Shown: piece after piece, positions 38,412 through 46,025 of the stretch | How the letters are laid out: every line of letters begins with the position of its first letter | Position numbering within the stretch: the first letter of the stretch is position 1 | Notes under the pieces: model-generated | What the model was told of the DNA's origin: nothing | The model's database searches: none | Seen by the model: only the letters and a program-made list of their open reading frames with translations | Assembly (NCBI RefSeq): GCF_010731695.1 | Contig: NZ_AP022586.1 | Location: 3,348,001 to 3,412,000, forward strand | Direction of reading: 5' to 3' | Origin: Mycolicibacterium litorale | GTDB lineage: Bacteria > Actinomycetota > Actinomycetes > Mycobacteriales > Mycobacteriaceae | DNA: 64,000 nt | Translations under genes and position numbers: made by a program

Positions 38412-39614
38412 TCAGGACAGCAGCCAGTCGTTCGGCGAGAACAGCTCGCAGTGCACCCGCTCGGCCGGGACCCCGTTTTCCTGCAGTTGCGAACGCACCG
38501 CCTGGACGAAACCGTTGCCGCCGCACAGGTACACCTCGGCGTCCTCGGGCACCTCCACATCGCCGACGTTCAGCAGCCCCTCACGCGCCCCGGGTTTCGA
38601 ACCGTCGGCCTCCTCGTACCAGAGGTCCAGCGTCGCGTCGGGCAGCGCGGCCACCAGTTCCTGCTGCCGCTCGCGCAGCGGGTGGGTGGCGGCCGACCGG
38701 TCGGCGTGCCACACCCGCACGGTCGTCGCGGGGGCGACGGCGGCCAGGTGCTCGAGGATGCCGATCATCGGGGTGATGCCGATGCCCGCGGACACCAGCA
38801 CCAGCGGCCGGTGGTGGGCCTCGGGATCCGGCAGGTCGCCGAACGGCACGGTGACGTCGAGGACGTCGCCCACCTGGACGTTGGCACGAATCCAGTTGGA
38901 CACCTCACCGAGCGGGCGCACCGCGAAGGTCAGGTCGCCGTCGCCGGGGGTGTTGATCAGGCTGTACTGCCGCAGCTGACGGGCGCCGTCGGGCAGCGTG
39001 ACGCCCACCGAGACGTACTGCCCCGGCCGGAAATCGGTGAACGGCTGCGCCGAGCGCACCGAGAGCAGGACGGCGCCGGACGGATCGTCGACCCGGGCGA
39101 CCACGCGGGCGCGGCGGTAGACGTCGCCGTCGACGACCCCGGCCGCGGCGTACAGACCGTGCTCCAGCTCGATCAGCGTGCGCGCCATCATCCAGTAGAC
39201 GGCGTCCCAGGCCTCGGCCACCTCAGCGGTGACGGTGTCGGCGCCCAGCACCTCGACGATCGCGGCGAACAGGTGCTCGTGCACGATGTCGTACTGGTCG
39301 GCGGTGATGCCGAGGGATGCGTGCTTGTGGCCGATCCGCGACAGCAGTTCGTCCGGATGCGGCAGGTTCGGGTCGACCAGGTGGGTGGCGTAGGTGGCGA
39401 TGGACGCCGCCAGGGCCCGCTGCTGGGCGCCCTGTGCCTGGTTGCCGCGGTTGAACAGATTGCGCAGCAGTTCAGGGCGGGCGGAGAACATCCGGCTGTA
39501 GAACACCGTGGTGATCTCGTCGATGTGCGCGCCGACCAACGGCAGCGTGGCGGCGATGATCTGAGCGTGCGCGGGGGCGAGTTCTTCGCCGACGGCAACG
39601 GGTGCGGTGGTCAT
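38412..39614 (-). CDS. hmp: Flavohemoglobin, nitric oxide dioxygenase
   Basis: A 400-residue three-domain protein. Residues 1-145 are a globin: VFYSRMF with the B10 Tyr near 39 and GHKHASLGI with the proximal His near 98. Next is an FAD-binding domain (RPGQYVSVGV, RQYSLINTP) and a NAD-binding domain (VLVSAGIGITPMIGIL, EVYLCGGNGFVQAV). It converts NO and oxygen to nitrate with NADH. Its start overlaps the end of the Rrf2 regulator gene by four bases, so they form an operon controlled by NO through that regulator. Confidence 0.96.
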   Translation of the reverse strand: MTTAPVAVGEELAPAHAQIIAATLPLVGAHIDEITTVFYSRMFSARPELLRNLFNRGNQAQGAQQRALAASIATYATHLVDPNLPHPDELLSRIGHKHASLGITADQYDIVHEHLFAAIVEVLGADTVTAEVAEAWDAVYWMMARTLIELEHGLYAAAGVVDGDVYRRARVVARVDDPSGAVLLSVRSAQPFTDFRPGQYVSVGVTLPDGARQLRQYSLINTPGDGDLTFAVRPLGEVSNWIRANVQVGDVLDVTVPFGDLPDPEAHHRPLVLVSAGIGITPMIGILEHLAAVAPATTVRVWHADRSAATHPLRERQQELVAALPDATLDLWYEEADGSKPGAREGLLNVGDVEVPEDAEVYLCGGNGFVQAVRSQLQENGVPAERVHCELFSPNDWLLS

Positions 39615-40075
39615 CGGATGGTCCTTTCATCGGTGGGGTTCTTCAGCGGTGCTCCGAGGAACACCAGGGGAAGTGCGGGGCCCGCCATCTCGGTGACGGT
39701 GTGGCGGTCGAGTTCGCGGTAGAACGCTTCCTTCGCGTCGGCCAGCGCGCGCCGCAGCCGGCACGCGGCGAGCAGCGGGCACGGGTCGTCGCCGCCGCAT
39801 TCGATGACCTCGCGGTCGCCTTCGAGTCGGCGCACCAGCCAGCCGACCGACGCTTCGCGTCCGGCGTCGGTGAGGGTCAGGCCGCCGACGCGGCCGCGTC
39901 GCGCGTGCACCATCCCCAGATCGGCCAGCCGGGCGACGGCCTTGGCGACGTGATGCTCCGAGGCGTTGGCGCCCGCGGCGATCGTGCGGGTCGTGACGCG
40001 TTGCCCGTCGGCCTCGCCGGCGGCCAGCAGCATCATGGTCCGCAGGCCCAGGTCGGTGAAGCGGGTCAGTTGCAC
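39611..40075 (-). CDS. nsrR: Rrf2-family NO-sensing repressor NsrR
   Basis: A 154-residue protein from GTG 40075 (MQLTRFTDLGLRTMMLLAAG). It has a winged-helix N-terminus with SEHHVAKAVARLADLGMV as the recognition region, and cysteines at about 93, 99 and 105 (ECGGDDPCPLLAAC), exactly the C-x5-C-x5-C pattern that holds the [4Fe-4S] cluster of NsrR. Cluster nitrosylation releases DNA. The gene precedes and overlaps hmp, its classical target. The region upstream of the GTG contains GCATTT, similar to half of an NsrR site, but no full palindrome. Confidence 0.9.
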   Translation of the reverse strand: MQLTRFTDLGLRTMMLLAAGEADGQRVTTRTIAAGANASEHHVAKAVARLADLGMVHARRGRVGGLTLTDAGREASVGWLVRRLEGDREVIECGGDDPCPLLAACRLRRALADAKEAFYRELDRHTVTEMAGPALPLVFLGAPLKNPTDERTIR

Positions 40076-40182
40076 AATTCGAACGCTATGTAAATGCGCA
40101 CCGCGGGTGCCAGTTTTGCGGGTGTGCCGTTAAACACCCCGCGACGTGCGGTTTTTTCACCAGCCGCTTTAGGCTGAGGGGC

Positions 40183-40899
40183 GTGCCGAATTCTGATCGC
40201 CTCTACTTCCGCCAACTGCTGTCCGGACGCGACTTCGCCGCCGGCGACATGATCGCCACGCAAATGCGCAACTTCGCCTACCTCATCGGCGACCGGGAGA
40301 CCGGCGACTGCGTCGTCGTCGATCCGGCGTACGCGGCGGGCGATCTCGTCGACGCCCTCGAAGCCGACGGCATGCACTTGTCTGGGGTGCTGGCGACCCA
40401 CCACCATCCCGACCACGTCGGCGGTTCGATGATGGGCTTCGAGCTCAAGGGACTGGCCGAACTGCTCGAGCGGGTCAGCGTGCCGGTGCACGTCAACAGC
40501 CACGAGGCCGACTGGGTGTCGCGGGTGACCGGCATCGCGCGCAGCGAGCTCACCGCACACGAGCACGGCGACGTGATCAACGTCGGCAGCATCGACATCG
40601 AACTGCTGCACACCCCGGGCCACACGCCGGGCAGTCAGTGCTTCCTACTGGACGGCCGACTCGTCGCCGGTGACACGTTGTTCCTCGAGGGCTGCGGCCG
40701 CACCGACTTCCCCGGCGGGAACGTCGACGACATGTTCCGCAGCCTGCAGGCGCTGGCCAAGCTGCCCGGCGACCCGACGGTGTTCCCCGGCCACTGGTAC
40801 TCCGCCGAGCCGAGCGCCGCGCTGTCGGAGGTGCGTCGGAGCAACTACGTGTACCGCGCCAGCGATCTCGAACAGTGGCGCATGGTGATGGGCGGCTGA
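40183..40899 (+). CDS. MBL-fold metallohydrolase, glyoxalase-II-like
   Basis: A 238-residue protein from GTG 40183. It has the metal site THHHPDHVGG (about residues 72-80), LLHTPGHTPGSQCF (third His), LVAGDTLF (bridging Asp) and PGHWYSAE (last His), so a complete two-metal MBL site. The homologue is in the same neighbourhood in M. tuberculosis (Rv0634c, annotated as a possible glyoxalase II). It may hydrolyse a thiol ester. It is divergent from nsrR with about 107 bases between them. Confidence 0.88.
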   Translation: MPNSDRLYFRQLLSGRDFAAGDMIATQMRNFAYLIGDRETGDCVVVDPAYAAGDLVDALEADGMHLSGVLATHHHPDHVGGSMMGFELKGLAELLERVSVPVHVNSHEADWVSRVTGIARSELTAHEHGDVINVGSIDIELLHTPGHTPGSQCFLLDGRLVAGDTLFLEGCGRTDFPGGNVDDMFRSLQALAKLPGDPTVFPGHWYSAEPSAALSEVRRSNYVYRASDLEQWRMVMGG

Positions 40900-41155
40900 G
40901 CTCTAGTCTGGCGGTGCGGCCGGTCGCGAATCCGGCAACGCTTCGCCGGGCGCGACACGTTGCGCTGAACACGTCGACGGTCTCCGCGTTACGCCGTGTT
41001 TCCGCACCGGGTGCCACGAAATCCGTCGCCAAATACCGCGCAGTCGCAAGAAATCGTGGCGGAATCGCGGAAATTACGCGCGCAGGTAGTGACACGGCGA
41101 GGCGGAACGGGCAAACTCCTAAGGGGACAGAGTCGTTCATCAGCCGGGGGTAGCT

Positions 41156-42175
41156 GTGAAGAACATCGTGTTGTGTTTCGACCGTGCACAGGATCAGCCC
41201 GGACGCCACGCCGCAACCAACGCCGGTGCGCTCTTCGGGCTGATCGAGAGCTCCCCCCGACAGCTCACGTGGTACGACGCGGGTGCCGGCACGCAGCCGC
41301 TGCGGCGGGGTGTGAGCGCGTTGCGGTGGCGACAGACCGCCGCGGGATCCGCCAGGGCGAGCATCGTGGCGGCATACCGCTTTCTGGTCGACGCCTGGGC
41401 GCCCGGCGACGAGGTCTTCCTGTTCGGCGTGGGGCGCGGCGCCTCCTGCGCGCGGGAACTCGCCCGGTTGCTCGGCACGATCGGGGTCTGGCACGACCGG
41501 CGCGACCAACTGCTCGATTATCTGCTCGACGCCTACGCCTTGCCGCGCACCGACCGCACCGCCGCGGACTGGGGTCGGGTCAGCCGCCTGGCCGCGGTGC
41601 TGACGGGTCGGGGCACCGCCGCGGTGCCGGTCCGCTACCTCGGGCTGTGGGATTCGGTGACGGTCCCGGGCGCCGCGCGCTCGACCGACGACGCACTGAG
41701 CCACGTCGGGTCCGGCCGCCACGCCATCGCGATCGACGGCGGCCGCTTCGGCGAGCGTCTCGGCGCCGGCACCGTCGAAGAGGTCTGGTTCCGCGGTGCC
41801 CACTGCGACGTGGCCGGGACGCCGGGCGCCTGCTGGCAGCTCGCCGACATCCCGCTGGACTGGGTGCTCGACGGCGCGGTGCGTACCGGGCTGCTGCTGC
41901 GCGGCGGGTGCCGGCTGCCCACGCCGACCGAATTCGACGCGCTGGCCGGCAGCAGCCATCCGCTGTCGCTGCGCAGACTGCCCGAGGACGCCCGCGTGCA
42001 CGCCAGTGTGGAGCTGTATCTGCGCGCCCACCCGCAGTACTGGCGGCGCCTGCCCGCCAGGGTCGAGTGGGCCGACGCGGAATGGCTGGCGCGCGGGGAA
42101 CGGCTCGTGCACACGCGCGCGCCGTTGCCGATTTCCCCTCGCGCGCCGCGTGAACTGGCCGAGGCCCTGCCCTGA
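41156..42175 (+). CDS. DUF2235 family protein with altered nucleophile motif
   Basis: A 339-residue protein starting KNIVLCFDRAQ, equivalent to the KNIVLCFDGT start of DUF2235 (T6SS phospholipase-like alpha/beta hydrolases). The expected FGFSRGAFxAR is replaced by FLFGVGRGASCAREL, so the GxSxG serine is glycine. The later LGLWDSVTV and EVWFRGAHCDVAG keep the Asp and His positions. If the serine is the catalytic nucleophile, the enzyme is probably inactive or uses another residue. It starts at GTG 41156. Regulation is unknown. Confidence 0.8.
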   Translation: MKNIVLCFDRAQDQPGRHAATNAGALFGLIESSPRQLTWYDAGAGTQPLRRGVSALRWRQTAAGSARASIVAAYRFLVDAWAPGDEVFLFGVGRGASCARELARLLGTIGVWHDRRDQLLDYLLDAYALPRTDRTAADWGRVSRLAAVLTGRGTAAVPVRYLGLWDSVTVPGAARSTDDALSHVGSGRHAIAIDGGRFGERLGAGTVEEVWFRGAHCDVAGTPGACWQLADIPLDWVLDGAVRTGLLLRGGCRLPTPTEFDALAGSSHPLSLRRLPEDARVHASVELYLRAHPQYWRRLPARVEWADAEWLARGERLVHTRAPLPISPRAPRELAEALP

Positions 42176-42254
42176 CGCGGCTCGCCGTGGTTGCTGCAGA
42201 ATCGCCAGCGAACGGTAGTCTGCCTCCAGCACACGATGACTCGTTGGGGGCGCG

Positions 42255-43091
42255 GTGGACTGGATCGAGGATCGCTGGCGGGACCTGACCGCACTCGGGT
42301 CGGCGGGCTGGCTGGCGGTGGCGGCCTGGGCTGCCCTGCTCCTCGGCGTGGTGGCGCTGATCGTCGTCACGCGAGCGCTTCGCCGGACCCGCGATCTGCG
42401 CGCCGACGAACTCAAACCGCACGTCGTGATGTTCATGGAACCGCACCCGTCGGACTGGCACGTCATCGAACTGGTCGTGCGCAACTTCGGTCAGTCCGCC
42501 GCACACGACATCCGCTTCGACTTCACCCATCCGCCGACGGTGGCCCGCTACGAGGAACGCGTCGACGGCCATCCCGACATCGTCGAACTGGAGTTGCCCA
42601 ACGAGCTGCCGGTTCTCGCGCCCGGCCAGGAATGGCGCACGGTGTGGGACTCGGCGGTCGACCGCAACGAACTCGCCGGGTCGATCCGGTCGCGCTTCGA
42701 CGGCCTCGTGACGTTCTACGACCGGCCACGCGCGTCCCGCCGCCCCAAGGAGTACACCAACCGCGTGGTTCTCGACTGGGCGACACTGCAGCCCGTGCAG
42801 CGCCTCGAGCTGATGAGCTCCCACGACCTGGCGCGCCAGGAGAAGCAGAAGCTCGAACTGCTGCGCACCGTGCTGACCTACTTCCAGTACGCGTCGAAGG
42901 AGACCCGTCCCGAGGTGCTCCGCGCCGAGATCCAGCGAATGAGCAACGCCGTCAAGGAAACCCAGGACCGGTGGCGCACCCGTCAGCACGACGAGACGAC
43001 GGTGCTCGACTTCCCATGGATCGAACGCAACGGCGCGCCGGTGTACAGCGGCGTGACCCGGGAGGCGGGCCGGCACCACCGGGGTGCCTGA
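42255..43091 (+). CDS. Membrane-anchored protein of unknown function
   Basis: A 278-residue protein from GTG 42255 (MDWIEDRWRDLTALGSAGW). One membrane helix (AGWLAVAAWAALLLGVVALIVV, about residues 17-38) is followed by a soluble part that begins with a short beta-rich domain (HVVMFMEPHPSDWHVIELVVRNFG), reminiscent of a DUF/Ig-like fold, and a long charged helical C-terminus (DLARQEKQKLELLRT). It ends a few bases before the HD-domain gene on the opposite strand. I do not recognise a family. Confidence 0.75.
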   Translation: MDWIEDRWRDLTALGSAGWLAVAAWAALLLGVVALIVVTRALRRTRDLRADELKPHVVMFMEPHPSDWHVIELVVRNFGQSAAHDIRFDFTHPPTVARYEERVDGHPDIVELELPNELPVLAPGQEWRTVWDSAVDRNELAGSIRSRFDGLVTFYDRPRASRRPKEYTNRVVLDWATLQPVQRLELMSSHDLARQEKQKLELLRTVLTYFQYASKETRPEVLRAEIQRMSNAVKETQDRWRTRQHDETTVLDFPWIERNGAPVYSGVTREAGRHHRGA

Positions 43092-43094
43092 CGG

Positions 43095-43757
43095 TTACGC
43101 GTCGACGGGCTCGTCGCCCCAGCCGGAGTTCCGCACCACGTCGAAGAAGGTGAGCGAGCTGCCGTTGAGCAGTTCGTGCAGGTGCGCGGGGAACGTGAAC
43201 GGCGGGGCCTTCAGCGGGTTGGCGGCGATTCCGCCCGCGATGAGGTCGGCGATCGCGAAGCCGAGATCCTGACGCGGCCACGCGGCATGGACGCGCTCGA
43301 CGAAGCCGGCCGGCAGTGACTCCTTCTCGGCACCGTCGATGTCGAGCGAGATGCCGGAGAACGACACCGCCTGCTCCGTGCCGAACCGGTGCACGAGCCC
43401 GAGGCTGGTGTGCAGTGCGATCCCTTCCCACACCGTGCGGGCGCGATCCTCCGCGACGTCGTGTTCGCGCAGGAACCGCACCGCGGCGTCGGCGCCGTCG
43501 ACCTCGAACCGCTGATCGCCGCCGCCGAGGGCGGTGACGCCCAGATCGTGCAGGATGCAGGTGAGGAACACGACCTCATCGTCGTAGTCGCGCACTCCCC
43601 TGGCGGCCGCGAGTTCGCGGGCGAACAGGTAGCTGCGGACGGTGTGGTTGGCGATGACCGGCAGCGAGACGTCGAGCACCAATCGCACTGCGGCCGAACA
43701 CACCTCGGTGTCCGGAAGGTTCCACTCGGACAGGCGGACCTCTTGGGGAAGCGTCAT
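43095..43757 (-). CDS. HD-domain phosphohydrolase
   Basis: A 220-residue protein from ATG 43757 (MTLPQEVRLSEWNLPDTEV). It has ANHTVRSYLFA (first His), FLTCILHDLGVTALG (HD pair), and ALHTSLGLVHRF (further His), typical of the HD superfamily branch that includes cyanamide hydratase-like and (p)ppGpp/cNMP hydrolases. It binds a metal. The substrate is unknown. Upstream lies the palindromic site shared with echA3. Confidence 0.85.
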   Translation of the reverse strand: MTLPQEVRLSEWNLPDTEVCSAAVRLVLDVSLPVIANHTVRSYLFARELAAARGVRDYDDEVVFLTCILHDLGVTALGGGDQRFEVDGADAAVRFLREHDVAEDRARTVWEGIALHTSLGLVHRFGTEQAVSFSGISLDIDGAEKESLPAGFVERVHAAWPRQDLGFAIADLIAGGIAANPLKAPPFTFPAHLHELLNGSSLTFFDVVRNSGWGDEPVDA

Positions 43758-43845
43758 ACCGACGACTGTGCCGGATCTCCCAGAACGGCCACGAGTGGCT
43801 AGATCGCCATGATGCGACGAGATCTGGCCATGCGGTCTTGGCATT

Positions 43846-43860
43846 CGTAACGGCGTTACG
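43846..43860. promoter_or_regulatory. 15-base palindrome, likely TetR-type operator
   Basis: CGTAACG at 43846-43852 mirrors CGTTACG at 43854-43860 around one central base. Together with GTTAC-GTAAC at 43855-43864 it gives overlapping palindromes. It lies about 40 bases before the echA3 start and about 90 bases from the HD gene start, between the two divergent genes. The TetR gene at 44606 is the obvious candidate regulator. Confidence 0.6.
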
Positions 43861-43900
43861 TAACATCGCTCGCACTTGATGTCCACTCATAGGAGAGTTG

Positions 43901-44599
43901 ATGAGCAGCACGGTGAGCTACGACCTGACCGAGTCGGTCGCGACCATCACGATGGACGATGGCAAGGCCAACGTCCTGTCGCCGGCCATGCAGGCCAACC
44001 TCAACGAGGCCTTCGACCGCGCCGAGAAAGACGACTCGAAGGCCGTTGTGCTGGCGGGTAATCAGAAGCTGTTCAGCGGCGGCTTCGACCTGGCGGTGTT
44101 CGCCTCCGGTGACGCGCAGGCCTCACTGGACATGCTCACCGGCGGGTTCGAGCTCGCCGTGCGCTGCCTGACCTTCCCGAAGCCGATCATCATGGCCGCG
44201 ACCGGGCCGGCGATCGCGATGGGCTCGTTCCTGCTGCTCTCCGGCGACGTGCGGATCGGGTCCCCGCGCACGCGGTGCCAGGCCAACGAGGTCGCGATCG
44301 GCATGGTGCTGCCCATCTCGGCGATCGAACTGATGCGGATGCGGTTGACGCCGGCGGCGTTCCACCGTGGCGTCTCGATGGCCACCACGTTCACCGGTGA
44401 CGCAGCGATCGCCGGCGGCTGGCTCGACGAGGTGGTGGAGCAGGACGCGGTGCTCACCCGCGCGCAGGAGGTCGCGACCGAGGCCGCGGCCACGCTGCAC
44501 CTGAACGCGCATGTGGCGAGCAAGCTCAAGGCCCGCGACCACGCGCTGCAGGCGATTCGCGCCGGAATCGACGGGCTGGCAGCGGAGTTCGGCGGCTGA
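43901..44599 (+). CDS. echA3: Enoyl-CoA hydratase/isomerase family protein EchA3
   Basis: A 232-residue crotonase-fold protein from ATG 43901, behind AGGAG. It has VVLAGNQKLFSGGFDLAVF (first oxyanion-hole region), FPKPIIMAATGPAIAMGSFLLL (second) and RTRCQANEVAIGMVLP, corresponding to EchA3 of M. tuberculosis (Rv0632c), which likewise lies close to recC. The two catalytic glutamates of enoyl-CoA hydratases are not obvious, so dehydration/hydration is uncertain. Next to it is a TetR gene, 6 bases downstream. Confidence 0.88.
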   Translation: MSSTVSYDLTESVATITMDDGKANVLSPAMQANLNEAFDRAEKDDSKAVVLAGNQKLFSGGFDLAVFASGDAQASLDMLTGGFELAVRCLTFPKPIIMAATGPAIAMGSFLLLSGDVRIGSPRTRCQANEVAIGMVLPISAIELMRMRLTPAAFHRGVSMATTFTGDAAIAGGWLDEVVEQDAVLTRAQEVATEAAATLHLNAHVASKLKARDHALQAIRAGIDGLAAEFGG

Positions 44600-44605
44600 G
44601 CGGCG

Positions 44606-45208
44606 ATGCCCAGGGCCAAACAGCGCACCCCTGAACTACGGGACCGGCTGCTGGCGGTGGCCGTCGCGACGCTCAACGAGGAGGGCGTCGCACGGCTCAC
44701 CACGCGGCGGGTCGCCGAGCGGGCCGGGACATCGGTGCCCGCCGTCTACGAGTTGTTCGACGACAAGGCCGGGCTGATTCGAGCGATCTTCTTCGAGGGG
44801 TTCCGGCTGCTGGGCAACGACCTGTCCGCGGTGCCGGTGACCGACGATCCGGTCGCCGACATCGAGGCGCTCGTGCCGGTGTTCCGCCGCTTCTGCCTGG
44901 ACTCCCCCAGACTCGCGCAGGTGATGTTCTCCCGGCCGTTCGCCGACTTCGACCCGGGCCCCGAGGAACTGGCGGCCGGCGAGGCCGTGCGCGACATCTT
45001 CCTCGACCGCATCCAGCGGTGCCTCGACGAGGGCGTGCTGGCCGGCGATGCGGTGGACATCGCACACGTGCTGCTCGCGCTGGCCAAGGGTCTGGCTGTG
45101 CAGGAGGCCGGGTGCTGGCTGGGCACCACGGCACGGTCGGTCGAGCGACGGTGGCGCCTCGGCGTGCACTCGCTGCTCGCCGGATTCCGCCCGGCCGCCG
45201 CGGTTTGA
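44606..45208 (+). CDS. TetR-family transcriptional regulator
   Basis: A 200-residue protein from ATG 44606 (MPRAKQRTPELRDRLLAVAVATLNEEGVARLTTRR, abridged). The helix-turn-helix is TTRRVAERAGTSVPAVYELFDDKAGLIRA, the typical TetR N-terminal signature. The C-terminal ligand domain is divergent. It immediately follows echA3 and probably regulates it through the palindrome at 43846-43860, perhaps sensing an acyl-CoA. Confidence 0.92.
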   Translation: MPRAKQRTPELRDRLLAVAVATLNEEGVARLTTRRVAERAGTSVPAVYELFDDKAGLIRAIFFEGFRLLGNDLSAVPVTDDPVADIEALVPVFRRFCLDSPRLAQVMFSRPFADFDPGPEELAAGEAVRDIFLDRIQRCLDEGVLAGDAVDIAHVLLALAKGLAVQEAGCWLGTTARSVERRWRLGVHSLLAGFRPAAAV

Positions 45209-45257
45209 GGCGAATGCCCCATGCCGCGGGCGCCGGTTGCGCCGCAGCATCGAGGGC

Positions 45258-45998
45258 ATGAACACCCAACCCACTCCCCAGGCGGCCGCCGAGGCGACCG
45301 CGACGCAAACCCTTCCCGGCGGCGACGACGAACGTGTCGTCGGCTTCGGCGTGATGGGGCTGCCCTTCACCAGCGGCCACTACCTCGCATTCCGCGACTT
45401 CCCCGCGACATCGTTCTCCCCCGCCTACCTGTCCGTGTGGCACCGCACACCCGACGGCGTGTGGACGTTCTACGCGACCACGCCCGGCGCGCAGAGCTGT
45501 TCGCGCTATTTCAGCTCCGCCACCGAGGTGGACCCGGTCGTCTGCGAGATCACCGCGACGTGGACGACGCCGTGGACGCTGACCATCGCGATCCCTGGCG
45601 TACTCCGGTGGCAGGTCGACATCGCGGCCACCGCCGCGACGCGCGCGCTCACCGCGGTCGGCACCCGACTACCCGCGTGGATGTGGACGAATCGCATCGC
45701 GCTCGCGGTGCTCGGCCGAACCGTCGGCCCCGTCCTCGGTGCTGGCAGCATCCGGCTCACGGGCACCGCGTCCAACGGCCAGAAGTTCCGCATCGGGCCG
45801 AAACGAGTGTGGCTGGTCGCCGACTCGGCGGCGACCGTGCGCGGTGCGGACCTCGGGCCGACGGGTCCGCTGCCCCGCCAGGCCCGGCTGGCCGACTTCC
45901 GGCTGCCGCAGCGTGGCATCTGCGTGGTCGGCCAGGGCCTGTTCGACCCGTTCGACGCAAGCCGGCATCAGGACGCCGACCGGCTTTCGCTGACCTGA
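45258..45998 (+). CDS. Conserved protein of unknown function
   Basis: A 246-residue protein from ATG 45258; earlier in-frame codons overlap the TetR gene and are non-coding in look. No signal peptide is seen. Visible features are VVGFGVMGLPFTSGHYLAFRDFP near the N-terminus, repeated Trp-rich segments (YLSVWHRTPDGVWTFYATTP; TATWTTPWTLTIAIPGVLRWQVDI), and a C-terminal IRLTGTASNGQKFRIGPKRVW stretch. This looks like an all-beta fold in the style of lipid-binding/calycin proteins, but I cannot name it. It follows the TetR gene by 50 bases. Confidence 0.75.
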   Translation: MNTQPTPQAAAEATATQTLPGGDDERVVGFGVMGLPFTSGHYLAFRDFPATSFSPAYLSVWHRTPDGVWTFYATTPGAQSCSRYFSSATEVDPVVCEITATWTTPWTLTIAIPGVLRWQVDIAATAATRALTAVGTRLPAWMWTNRIALAVLGRTVGPVLGAGSIRLTGTASNGQKFRIGPKRVWLVADSAATVRGADLGPTGPLPRQARLADFRLPQRGICVVGQGLFDPFDASRHQDADRLSLT

Positions 45999-46025
45999 TG
46001 ACTGACGACGGCGCACAATCGGCTC

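Noticed and set aside
40060..40120. Full NsrR operator upstream of nsrR
   Set aside because: Only a GCATTT half-site is visible and no good palindrome, so I mention it but do not annotate it.
40577..42484. Very long minus-strand frame across the MBL-hydrolase and DUF2235 genes
   Set aside because: Arginine- and proline-rich shadow of two plus-strand genes, without a recognisable domain.
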